64,000 bases of DNA from Brachypterus glaber. Its lineage: Eukaryota; Arthropoda; Insecta; Coleoptera; Kateretidae. The stretch is taken from NCBI GenBank assembly GCA_958510825.1, contig OY294046.1, positions 45,427,794 to 45,491,793 on the forward strand. Direction: 5' to 3'. The notes beneath the pieces were generated by a model. It saw only the letters and a program-made list of their open reading frames with translations, ran no database searches and was not told the DNA's origin. A program made the position numbers and the translations under genes. Position 1 is the first letter of the stretch. Every line of letters starts with the position of its first letter. Below, in pieces: positions 35,159-45,133 of this stretch.

Positions 35159-35884
35159 GCAACACTATAAATTACCATAAAATAATGGTGAACATGATTT
35201 CCTGGGTGTAAATTTTGATTTTTTTTATTGTGTACTTTAAAGCAGAAACTTCAATAACTGAAATACTGCTTAGCAGCTATTTTTATGGTGTTATTGGGAT
35301 ACTAGATGTAAGTCTTAATTCTAGTGATTTGTGCAATATTAAATTAGATATTTTTTTAAGCATAATTATTCTATACTTTGAGTAAGATTTATACTATAAA
35401 AAAAAAACTATAAAAAAGTATCAAAAACAAATTTAGCAAAATAAAACACATTTCATATATTTCACTTATTATAGAAATAAAGATGAAAAACATTGGTCGA
35501 CAAAATTTAAGTAACCGCTTTAATTTAGCAAAAGCTTTTGTATTCTTTAAAAAGCGTATGCTGCTGGTACCCTAAAGGCCTAAAAGACGCCCCTGCATTT
35601 TATTTACTGTATACTCAGTTTGATACGGTTATATTAAAAAAGCAATAATTCTTTTTATGTAAACAATAGACTGAACAACAAAAAAATATCGCATGCCTTT
35701 GGCAGTGAACGCCTCAGCAACAAATTGGGCATGTAGGTTTCATAAACAGGCCAATTAATCTAGCGCATCTAGTCAAAAATTCAAAAAATAGTTATTTTTA
35801 GACGGCTTCTCGGTTTTGTGATTTATTCAGTACTATTTTTTTATAGAAATAAGTCATTTTTATTCGCATGTAACTCCTTTAATA
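35159..35884. other. No gene seen
   Basis: AT-rich, with nothing recognisable except a mild GC rise at 35680-35770 (CCTTTGGCAGTGAACGCC). Confidence 0.4.
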
Positions 35885-36815
35885 CCAAACGTCCAACCTG
35901 ATTGTCAATATATATAACATGATATTGGTTTTAGGTGTTATGTCCGGTGGCTCGCAGGACAGTGAATTTAGATTTTGGTGTTATGGTATTATGTCCAGTG
36001 CTCCACAAGACGTGAGAACAAACGTCCAACTTGCTTGAAAATATATGCTATGATCGTGAATTTTGTTGTATTTTAGTGTTATGTCCGAGCATAACACCAA
36101 ACGCCCAACCTGATTTTAAAAATATATTTCATGATAATGGATTTTTGTGTTATTTCTGGTGGCTCATAAACAAACCAAACCAAATGTTTAACCTTATACC
36201 TGATTGAAAAAATATCTCATGATCGTGGATTTGTTTGTTATGCTCTAACACCAAATGTCCAACATGATTGGCAAAATATACGTAGTGACCGTAGATTTTG
36301 GTGTTATGTCCGATGCTTCACAAGACGTGAGACCAAATGTCCAACTTGCTTGAAAATATATGCCATGATCGTGAATTTTGGTGTAATGTCCGGCGGATCA
36401 CAGGACATAACACCAAACGCCCAACCTAATTGGCAAAGTATATGTCATGAGTGTGTATTTTAAGGCTATGTCCGGTAGCTCACAAGACATAACACCACAC
36501 GCCCAACTTGTTTATAAAAATATATGGCATGATCATGGATTTTGTCTGGTGAATCACAAGACATAACACCAAACACCCAACCTAATTGGGAAAGTATATG
36601 TCATGATTGTGTATTTTAGTGTTATGTTCGGTGGCTTACAGGGCATAACACCAAACGCCCAACTTGATTTTAAAAATATGATAATAGATTTTGGTGTTAT
36701 GTCCGGTGGCTCACAGACAAACCAAACCAAATCAAACATAACCTGATACCTCCAACCTGATTGCAAAAATAACATAACCCCAAACGTCCACCCTGATTTG
36801 CACAATTCGCTACCG
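35885..36815. repeat. ~80-bp satellite array, about twelve units
   Basis: The marker (G/C)(T/C)CCAAC(C/T)TG(A/C)TT occurs near 35891, 36024, 36103, 36200, 36257, 36339, 36419, 36501, 36576, 36656, 36750 and 36786; the commonest spacing is 79-82 bp. Each unit then reads AAAATATATG(T/C)CATGATCGTG, GATTTTGGTGTTATGTCCGG, TGGCTCACAGGACATAACAC. The phrases GGTGTTATGTC and GACATAACACC within a unit are reverse complements, so each unit can fold. The minus frame at 36554-36805 is a repeat translation. Confidence 0.92.
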
Positions 36816-37023
36816 TGATTGGCCTAAATCCCCGAAATTAAAATTGATAAAATATGTAACTGGTCGGACAATGTAATCTTGTTAGCTTTGAACGTAAGTA
36901 ATAATTTGACGTGTAATATTCATGAGCAACGAATAAATCTTATCTTAATAGGTATTTAATTTAAATAGCGTTACGAGCTTGCGATAAACGAAAATCTCAT
37001 TCTAGCCGGTCTTCCTCGCCTAT

Positions 37024-38017
37024 ACCGGGTGATTCACACAAGAGTTATCACTAGTTTCTTAGTGTTATAATAAAAACAATCAAAATTAAATTTATTCCAA
37101 TAAATATTAATTTAACAAGCTATAAGTGCCTAGTTCTGACTGGGAGCATAATAACCTACATGGTGAAGGGTCAAGATGGCCACCACACATATTCAAAAAA
37201 ATAAATACAGGTAAAGGATCGAGTTGGCTTTTTAAAGAAAGGTTGGATTTTAGAAGTAAAGAAAACTTATTTTACGCTGATTGTGGCCAGTATCTTTAAA
37301 AAGCATGTACGAATTAACAAGTTTAACCCTTTAGAGGGAAAGAGGTAGAGCGTTATATTAGGCCAATTTTAACAAATGCGTTTTATTAAAATGGGTATTT
37401 TTAGAACAAAACAGCTTTTATTTTATTAAATATGCTGTTCTATAACTTTTTTGGCATTTCTTGCTCTTACTGAGTTAAATATGAAATAAACTATATTTTC
37501 TCACGCTAAGTTTATAAAGTAACTATAAATATATCTTAGTACTTAAATAATTATATTTTAACCTTTTCCATTGAATTTAAAAACAAAAGTACTTTTTTTC
37601 ATGTCATGACTCATCTACGTAAATTTAGTATTTATTTTGGACCACTGGGATAATATCTTCCCACCTTTTACCGATTGAGTGGCATGCGTAGAGTCTTTAA
37701 CCGAAGGCAGCAGTGTACTAATAATTTAAAATAAGTAAGGAAATAGATTTTATTGCTGGGCACAGCTGAGGAAGGAATATAAAGTCGGTGGGAAAATAGT
37801 ATTTCAAAGAGACCTAAAGGGGGTGGTAATATTAGGAACATGGCAATAATTGGCTCGACCACCTTATATTTTAGTCTCCTATGTTCTATAGTTTCTGAGA
37901 TAAATAACTGTGACAGACCGACGGATCAAGCGATTCCATAAGGATTAAGTTTTTCGTTTTTAGATTTAGGTACGGAATTCTAAAAACTAGTGATTTGTCT
38001 TAGGTGAATCACGCTGT
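37024..38017. mobile_element. Outer MITE with GGGTGATTCAC ends, carrying a nested element
   Basis: GGGTGATTCACACAAGAGTT then ATCACTAGTTTCTTAG on the left matches the reverse of CTAAAAACTAGTGATTTGTC then TTAGGTGAATCACGCT on the right (~37 bp). A piggyBac-type MITE is inserted between 37327 and 37822, which orders the two insertions in time. Confidence 0.75.
37327..37822. mobile_element. piggyBac-type MITE, inverted relative to 16928-17426
   Basis: Left TTAA-CCCTTTAGAGGG is intact (TTAA at 37323-37326). The right end CCTAAAGGGGG is followed by TGGTAA, a degraded TTAA. The interior matches the first copy on the opposite strand, including AAACAGCTTTTATTTTATTAA and CATTTCTTGCT. Confidence 0.82.
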
Positions 38018-38461
38018 GTACACACTCGCACTCTCATGCAGTGCTCACGGCGATATAAGTTAATGAAATAAGACACTAGTGCTGTTGAAACAATGCTTGT
38101 AAATATTTTTTCAACCTACACTAGCCCTCTAAAGCAATTAACTCTGCTGCTTTTAATGAAAGAAGACTATAATATTAGATATAATATTATCAATGCATTC
38201 TTAAGTTATTACATTTAAAGAAACGAATTGTTAGAGTAATAGACAAACTAGATTTTGACAAAACAAGACGAGAAATCTCGATTTTTTTATTTCTAAAAAA
38301 AAATCAAGACAAACGTGTAATTTAAACAATCAAGAAAGAGTCACGTCGTCAAGAGTCGAGACTCTTGATCAAAGATCAAAACTTTTTGGTTCTTGATTAC
38401 ATTTTTATACTTTAAATACAGTTAACAGTTAAAAGTTTTAAGTATACTTATATGTTCTTTA
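38018..38461. other. No gene; TCAAGA-rich inverted segment
   Basis: At 38349-38368 TCAAGAGTC-GA-GACTCTTGA is a near-perfect short palindrome, within a 38260-38410 segment of scattered TCAAGA/TCTTGA motifs. Probably a decayed foldback. Confidence 0.45.
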
Positions 38462-38709
38462 GGGAACGTTCAAGTATTACGTAACGCAAATTGTACCAAA
38501 ATTCATACACTTCGTAGCCCGGTTCCCGCGTTATTAAAGGCTGTAGAGATTTTATATTTTGGCCACCCCCCTACCACCCCCCTACCACCCCCTTTATTTG
38601 GGGGGTAGCCAAAACCTGAAATCTCCACAGCCTTTAATAACGCGAGAAACGGGGTATGAAGTGTATGGATTTTGGTACAATTTGCGTTACGTAATACTTG
38701 AACGTTTCC
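38462..38709. mobile_element. MITE with GTTCAAGTATTACGTAACGC ends, copy 2
   Basis: Nearly the whole 248 bp folds. GGGAACGTTCAAGTATTACG, TAACGCAAATTGTACCAAAA, TTCATACACTTCGTA and TTATTAAAGGCTGTAGAGAT all have complements in the right half. The centre is a run of CCCCCCTACCACCCCCCTAC against GGGGGGTAG. Ends match 15911-16063. Confidence 0.9.
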
Positions 38710-38911
38710 TTACACACAAGTTAATGAAATAAAGAATCATCAATAACGAAAACTTGTGGAGGTGTTTTCAATTTGAAAAATAGTAATATCCGAGGTTATA
38801 TCTCAGAATTAGTAAATTGATTTTTTATTTTTTTTTTTCAGTAAACCTTCAAAGATTCGTAAAGTAGCACTCTCATGCGAAACTCGTGTCTCCAGCAGGT
38901 TCCAACCAACA

Positions 38912-39031
38912 ATGACAGATGAAAACCGCCAAAACAAGGCAAATGGGTGGCATTTGCCAAAGAAATATATTTTCATGCTTGTGGCTATATTGGCATTGAT
39001 TAATGTCTATTTGGGGTTTTGCAGACAATGA
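38912..39031 (+). pseudogene. Possible SLC17-like transporter first-exon remnant
   Basis: A 39-residue frame starts with a hydrophilic segment, MTDENRQNKANGWHLPKKY, then a hydrophobic segment ending LALINVYLG. A conserved-type basic pair before a membrane helix ending in NVY resembles the N-terminus of SLC17/inorganic phosphate-type transporters, which is where the first helix begins. The frame then stops (FCRQ, TGA) instead of continuing with the expected R.N.SVAI motif. A long T tract and CAG (38831-38841) upstream look like a splice acceptor; GTAGGT at ~39040 is a possible donor. The match is from memory and short, and no second exon is visible. Confidence 0.3.
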
Positions 39032-39905
39032 GCCATCTTCTGGTAGGTATGCCCCCTAGCTGGGGCAGATGCGCCAAATGGATGCTGGATTATCTGATAC
39101 AATGCAACAAACCAGCAAATATTGACCACTGGAAGAATAGAATGTAATAATTTATATTAATATAATTGCTATCCATCATTAATTGTATTTATCCTAATTC
39201 ATTTGTATTTTATTGGGGATAAATAAAATCGACACCCCCAACTCATTTTGACACAAATGTTAAAATGGGTCACGACCTTGTTTAATATGGGTCAAAATGT
39301 AATATATGAATTAATTTTGATATCACGCTGTTATAACAACGCCCCTATGGAGATTAGATGTTCAAAATTAGCTCAGTCATATAGCAAAAAGGGTTCCTCA
39401 ACTATTTTTGTTTTGAAACAGGAGAGGCACAGAACTAATTTTGCTCAGCTCACGAATTGATGAAGTTGATGACCAAAATATCATTCCTTAACCAGTTTTA
39501 TGGCCTGACTGCCACAACTAAATAAAAATTAAAAGATTTGATTATCCAAAAAATACATGTAAAGAATAAAGTTTGTTTTAATATCACTTGTCATTTCTAC
39601 CCTTTTATAGTGAAGGCAAAAATTTCGATGGAAACTAATAGACTAACTTTAGTCCCTTGCCATATAATATCATATTTTTATTCAAACAATATAAGCTAAT
39701 GAAATAAATGCTGCCATTTTTTAAAAGATAAATCTTTCAGGGTAAATCAATCATAAATTTGTCAAGCATCAATGGAAAGCATTTTTTATGTTTAAAAAAA
39801 GGGTGCGATCTAAGGGTTTTGAGGTTAAGGTACCTGCGGTTTGAGGGGTGATATTAAATAACTTACCCTTATTCAATAAAATTTCAATTCCAATGCCAAA
39901 TCAAG
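39032..39905. other. No supported gene
   Basis: A short frame at 39053-39157 (MPPSWGRCAKWML..., ending NRM) has moderate GC and may be a further fragment of the damaged gene at 38.9 kb. A 70-codon plus frame at 39248-39460 has no recognisable motif. I could not join them convincingly. Confidence 0.35.
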
Positions 39906-40196
39906 CTACATGTTCGAGTTATTCCGGTTAGTGCCTTTTAAAATAGCCACCTTGTAACTTTTGTAACTTTTAAAACTTATTGTTTCACGGCACTTCAAAG
40001 CTTGAATGGGTTTTATAAGAGTGTAGCTGAAGTCTGACCATGAATCATGGTAGAGGATGGCTTTCACATTAAAGAACTTTTGACAGTGAAATCCTAAAAA
40101 CTCGTTCTTGGTAAATAATGTTAAATATTCTTTTGCGGAGATCATGGCAAGAACATAATTAATTAAGATATCTTCCATTTTTGACAAATTGTTCAA
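39906..40196 (-). CDS. Unrecognised 96-codon frame, paired with an inverted relative
   Basis: The N-terminal third includes VLAMISAKEYLTLFTKNE. The plus-strand frame at 40495-40647 contains ILAMISAAQYLKLFTKEH, so 15 of 18 positions are the same or similar and both begin with Met about 14-17 residues earlier. The rest (FHCQKFFNVKAILYHDSW...) has no partner. The pair may be remnants of a duplicated small gene, or open frames inside inverted repeats; DNA outside this block does not match obviously, which favours coding constraint or a very short repeat. Function unknown. Confidence 0.35.
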   Translation of the reverse strand: MNNLSKMEDILINYVLAMISAKEYLTLFTKNEFLGFHCQKFFNVKAILYHDSWSDFSYTLIKPIQALKCRETISFKSYKSYKVAILKGTNRNNSNM

Positions 40197-40494
40197 AACA
40201 TAACTATCAAAAATTAAAGATATCCAAAAACAATGTGTAATAAAGAAAAATGTAATTTAGTTTAAACGCGAATAAAGGGGTAATTTAAACATGTTTTTTT
40301 AATTAATTAATAAAATGCTTTGTAAGCCTTTTTAATAAAGCATGAAAGATCTACTGTCCTACTTTAAGCCTAAATAAAAAGGCTTCTACTAAAAAAAAAA
40401 TATTTTAAAATATTTAAATGTGTTCTTCTTAAAAACTACTAAGAATTGAGCTTTGCTTTAACCATATATGATTCTAAATATATTTAGAATCAAC

Positions 40495-40647
40495 ATGGAA
40501 AATACTATAAAACGTAATTTGCAAATTGATAATATTCTTGCCATGATCTCTGCAGCACAATATTTAAAATTATTTACCAAAGAACACACTCTCATCAAAC
40601 CTTCACGCTTTAGAAGTGCTGTGGTTTATAGTAAAATTGTTAGATAA
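40495..40647 (+). CDS. Unrecognised 50-codon frame related to 39906-40196
   Basis: Starts MENTIKRNLQIDNILAMISA and stops after RSAVVYSKIVR. It resembles the start of the minus-strand frame 300 bp to the left and then diverges. It ends 32 bp before the left terminus of the next transposon, so it may be truncated by that insertion. Expression is unproven; I record it mainly for the inverted relationship. Confidence 0.3.
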   Translation: MENTIKRNLQIDNILAMISAAQYLKLFTKEHTLIKPSRFRSAVVYSKIVR

Positions 40648-40679
40648 TATTTTTTAGTCAAATTTATTAAATGGATCCA

Positions 40680-41725
40680 CACTAATAGAACACTAGCTTA
40701 ATTAATAACGTAATTAGGTTATAGTATACAACAATAAATAGTTGTATACGCGCCAACCACTATATATTGCATAGAATACAACAAAAAAGTAAACATTTTC
40801 GGTATTTACAAACAAGTGCAGTTGTTTGATTTACAACAACAAACTGTTAAGCAATCAGATTTTTCTTTGTCGAGCAAAGAGCGAGGTAGGCGTGGCTTGC
40901 AAATCCGCAGGGTCGGATTGCCGATCATTCCTACGTCACGATTCTTGCTTCAAAACGCAGGCAATTCAGCTGACCCGTCCGTCCGGCTGGCTAGCAGAGC
41001 CTCTTCGGCTCTGTGCTGCATTTTCAATTTTGGTTTAATGTATTTTAAATTTTTAGGTGCACTTAGAAACTACATATTACATGTAATTACATGTACATGT
41101 ACATGCTTATCGCTGGGTATACTTATGCACATAAAAATTCCTACTTTCAATATTTTCGTAAAACATTTATTAGAAAAGTTTAAGAAAAGTCCAAACAATG
41201 TCAATGTCAATATTTTTTATCTAAATTTTTCTGTAAACTGTAAAAGAAAATTAATAAATAAAGAAAATGTGTACAATTACCTGCTAAGAATGGAAAGAAT
41301 ATGAAAATGAAGATTTAGTAAGAATAAAGAAAAAAGGAAGAAAATTTTAAATCGACTGTCATATACACAATTATTTTTTGGATCATGTTGGATAATTTGT
41401 ATGCTTAAATTAATGGGGAGTCCCTAGCACAAGCCTAAAGCTTATTTGGGACTCCCCATGACTTTGTAATTAATCTACTGGTAAATAAATAAATAAATAA
41501 ATAAATAAAAAATCAGCTGATCAGCTTTATTAATCATCCTTCCTAAAAAATCTATTATAGAGACAACAACGTTGTTGTATTATTAAATAATATGAGTCTA
41601 CAATTTTAATAGTGTATTTAATATAACGCTATAATGTTTTAGAATAATCATAAAAATTATATTATATACCTAAAACTTCTTACAACAACGTTTGATAGTA
41701 CTATTTTTAGATTGTTCTATCAGTG
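40680..41725. mobile_element. ~1.05-kb element with CACTRATAGAACA ends
   Basis: Left end CACTAATAGAACACTAGC, right end GATTGTTCTATCAGTG. Only ~13 bp are inverted at the termini, but the left end is shared with 47875 (CACTGATAGAACACTAGCG, then TAATTAATAACGTAATTAGG), confirming the boundary. The interior includes GCAGTTGTTTGATTTACAAC, repeated at 47.99 and 48.35 kb, and a GC-rich insert. The 162-codon frame (40816-41304) crosses that insert's borders and is rejected as a gene. Confidence 0.68.
40868..41035 (+). repeat. GC-rich ~165-bp insert with two hairpins
   Basis: Begins near GCAAAGAGCGAGGTAGGCG, at the point where the related copies at 47.88 and 48.35 kb lose similarity. It is over half GC in AT-rich surroundings. 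Two strong stems are visible: CAAATCCG-CAGGGT-CGGATTG and AGAGCC-TCTT-CGGCTCT. It could be a SINE or a structured-RNA-derived fragment. I do not recognise the RNA class and see no A/B box pair. Confidence 0.5.
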
Positions 41726-41727
41726 CA

Positions 41728-41975
41728 GTTGGTCCCACCGTGCGTAGCTGGAACTGGTGAGTAGAGAGTTGCGTTGATAAATGGACTTGGTGCCTTCGTC
41801 AGACAAACCGAAACGGTGGACGACAGGCCGCGAATGTAGCTGGTGGGGCCCGCCATAAAACACGGCGACTCGGCTCGATCCGGCGCGTTATTGCCCAATT
41901 AATAACGTTGCCCGTGGAATCCAGCTACACGAAAAGCCCATCCGAGCCGGAATATTAAAACATACCCCAACACGG
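41728..41975. other. GC-rich, non-repetitive island
   Basis: About 250 bp with CpG-bearing sequence (GGTCCCACCGTGCGTAGC, GACGACAGGCCGCGAATG, TCGGCTCGATCCGGCGCG) starting right after the preceding element. It holds GAACTG-GTGAGT at 41751-41762, a plausible plus-strand splice donor. No copy was found elsewhere in the window. A 63-codon minus-strand frame (41707-41898) starts with MGNNAPDRAESPCFMAGPTS but has no recognisable domain. Candidate regulatory element or non-coding exon. Confidence 0.4.
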
Positions 41976-42630
41976 ACCGAAACACATTGAGTTATACGGA
42001 GAATCGGAATATCTGGTGGTAATGAAAATAAAACGACTATTTACAGGCACCGAAATACCTTTTTCGTAATTTAAACTCAAATGGAATCCATTTTTATAGT
42101 AATTTAAACCATTTTTATAGTAATTTAAATATTTCTTGAAATTATTTAAATAAATCACTGTTTAAGTATTATACCAAAGACCGAGACCCCACATTCTTAT
42201 ATGGACTAAAATACATACTAAATACGTAATTATTATTTTATATTACAATCATTAACATCAAAGTAACAATATTTAAAATATAGACAATGTCAGTCAGAAT
42301 ATGTTAAATTATGAAGACATATTTTAAAATGAACTTTTTCTTATAAAAATATCTGTTTTTTCTAATTGATGGTTTAATTAGACAAAATGTTTCGGTTATA
42401 TTTGTAAACGTATAAAAAATCAGGTATACAAAAAAATTTTAGCAGAAGTTTCTATAAAATCAACACAATAACAATAATTACCAAAAACCTATCTGAGCCG
42501 AAGAAAATACCAAAAAGTCAATAATTTAAATATCTTGCAAATACTATAATTACACAAAATTAAATAATTAGTAATAAAAACAATATATTCAAACCTATAC
42601 CAAACTGTCATCAATCCAGCGGAAAACCCC
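41976..42630. other. AT-rich interval, no gene seen
   Basis: Contains a short CATTTTTATAGTAATTTAAA doublet at ~42089-42127. Nothing else. Confidence 0.4.
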
Positions 42631-42742
42631 TTCGCTGTAAAAGACCGTTCGCGGTAATGGCGCTCGCGGTAATGGACTGCGCGGTAATGGACTGCGCGGT
42701 AATGGACTTCGCGGTAACATTTTCGCTGTAAAGTCTGGCGCC
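42631..42742 (+). repeat. 15-bp array CGCGGTAATGGACTG
   Basis: Four to five units of CGCGGTAATGGACT(G/T) between TTCGCTGTAAAAGACCG on the left and TTCGCTGTAAAGTCTGG on the right. The similar flanking phrases suggest the array grew from a TTCGC(T/G)GTAA repeat. High CpG in an AT-rich region. Confidence 0.85.
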
Positions 42743-44619
42743 CGAGGTATATATTAAAAATTCTTGTCTAGAAAAATAAAAAAAAAATAAATTAAGATTT
42801 AAAGTTTAATAATATGAAACTTGTTTGATAAAAATTCTAAAACGTATTTATCACTTTATTATTTTATAAAGTACTTCTGAATAAAGTTATACAATCAATT
42901 AATATAGTATATGTAGTAACAAATTCTTGGTAAATGGATGGTATATGGTTTACAGATATCCAGATTGTTTGATAAAAAAATACTGTCTAGATTGTTTGAT
43001 TAATTTGACATTGTGCGGTGTAATAAACGCTTGATAAATTAAGTTTCCATCCAGGATACCATTTCTTTCTATCACACTAATATCCGTGTAATTTTTCTCC
43101 TTGACCATCGTTTGACATTTAACCATTTTTTAAACGTTTATTAATTAGTTGTTTAACACTTTTCTCAGGTACTTTATGGATCCGAACCTTGTGTATTTTT
43201 TCATCCCACATATCTTGTAACTAGTTATTCCATCATCTCCGTAGGGTGCATTGTATTAGTTAGGCATTGTTGTGTTTTAATCGCTGGTTTGTAACACTAT
43301 ATTTATCAAACTATCAAGTTAAACCGTGAAAACTACAGAAAGACTTGATTATTAAATTAGAATTTTACATTTTTATTAAACTGGGTAGTGATTAAGCTGT
43401 ATTTATCTTTAGGACTGGGATAGTTTCAATTTAATTAATTTATTAATTTATATACAGTTTCGGCAAGTCGGGATCTTTAATCTATAAATGTGTGTGTGTA
43501 CAACAAATATGGACAATAATCCGTACAATTTGTGTTAGACAAGGATAATACTTTTGGAACGTGTCGTGCAAATCAATTACTCAAATAGTCCTAGAAAAAT
43601 AATTTGTTTGAATTGTTTAAAAAATTGTAAACTTTTTTATTTAAAATTTTAATTTAAAACAATGTGTTTTTTTTTCTCTTATATTACAATGAAATTCTTG
43701 TAGGAATAAAAAATACACTAAGCTTATAAGCTTATAAGAGTAAATAAGAAAACACATAACTGTTAAAAATAAGAATTAAATTATTATTTAACCTAAAGAG
43801 AACCAGTAGCCCGAAACTGCAGTCTGTACGGTAATTAATATATTGATGAAATGTTTAAGAATTAAATTTTCCACATCTACAATAAACCAAGATGAAAACG
43901 TGTAGCAAAAAATCTAACAAGGGACATAACTTTAGCGTAGATTTTTAAACTGTCTAAAAGAAACAAGGAAAGTGCCACGACAACGGTTTTCTTACAGTGC
44001 AGACTAAAATAAACAATTAAAACAATTGAAACTCAAAGAGGACGTGATATAAGAATAAAACAAGCCGTGAAGATATGTAGTGCTTTGTATACCATAGTAC
44101 ACACTTCACAGTGGATAGTATATTGCATTTTCTGTCTACATATTTTCCAAAATATAATTTTTTGAGCTCCCAATATATTTTTTGTACTTTATTAAAAAGT
44201 GGCGCCCCCTATAACTTGTTTTCTTTATAAATAGATTTTCTCTAAAATAAAAACAGTTTGGAAGTAAAATACCTAATTATAATTATGAAGGATGTTAATT
44301 CCACAAGCGCATTTTGTGCTAATGATATACTATTGGCAACGCCGCATTATAAGTGCTGTCAGAATCGCGAATGACAAACGAACCTACATTCATGCTTTCA
44401 AAGTGAGGTTAGCATTTAGATATAAAATGAACAATTAATTATAAGTGCAAAAAGGCTATAAATCCCACAATCCAACCACTTTTCCATATCGATACCTCCA
44501 CGATATTAGCAGCAAATGATGTGTGGGTCCCCCAGAATAGGAAGAAACCATACACATGGTGAGCGAAAATTTTTCATATCGATCGGACATTTAAGTAATT
44601 TACTTGTGCACAATAAATA
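42743..44619. other. AT-rich interval with one dispersed motif
   Basis: Contains an inverted copy of the GCAATATAC...CACGGCTT motif at 44063-44143 (AAGCCGTGAAGATATGTAGT ... GTATATTGCATTTTC). No gene or delimited element otherwise. Confidence 0.45.
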
Positions 44620-45133
44620 CACTGATAAAAAGGATTTATCCAATACATACAGATAGTAAGACAATTAATAGCTTTATTTTAAATAAAGAGACTTAATATA
44701 GATTGGACAGTTTTTTATTTTACCCACTCAACTGTCACTTTTTTCAAATTATTTTCTTGTAAATGTCATTAAAATTTTTAATAAAAATATGAAATTCTAA
44801 GCTATTTATTGGATAAAACATTGTATGTTACTCATGAGTAAACTAATCTCTAAAATTAACCCACTCGGCCACCAGCCTCGTGGGTTAATTTTCTCATGGG
44901 AAATATCCTAGTTTCCTCTCTCGTAACTATTATTTGGATATAGCCAATTAAATTATTTGGTTGTAAAAAATTTTATTTGAGTCAAATAAATATTTAGTTC
45001 ATGTACACAAATATTTTAATTTTAAAATGATTTATTATTGGGAACAAAATAATTTACAGCAATAAAATTTATTTGTCACAACCAATAATTTAATTTGCCA
45101 TATCCAACCAAATATTTTGTTGACACAAATAAG
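44620..45133. mobile_element. Copy of the CACTGATAAAA MITE, split by an insertion
   Basis: ACACTGATAAAAAGGATTT (44620-44638) and TTGGATATAGCCAATTAAAT onward (44934-45133) match 5321-5573, interrupted by ~300 bp of another element. The right terminus (TTTTATCAGTG) is missing, so the copy is also truncated. Confidence 0.8.
44635..44932. mobile_element. Rearranged relative of the 16302-16789 foldback, nested
   Basis: Left end TTTATCCAATACATACAGAT as in 16302. Next comes ACCCACTCAACTGTCACTT, which is the complement of ACAGTTGAGTGGGTAAAAT at 16664-16682, then a hairpin AAAATTAACCCACTCGGCCA...GTGGGTTAATTTT. The inner modules are in a different order and orientation from the first copy. Confidence 0.75.

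Noticed and set aside
40816..41304. 162-codon plus-strand open frame (and overlapping 70-codon frame)
   Set aside because: It starts inside a transposon sequence that is repeated elsewhere without an open frame, runs across the GC-rich insert and out into AT-rich DNA. Codon composition changes abruptly at the borders and no domain is recognisable.
41727..41745. GTCCCACCGTGCGT shared between the 41.7-kb island and the Toll leader at 59176
   Set aside because: A 14-base identity is expected by chance somewhere in a 64-kb self-comparison, and flanking bases do not align.
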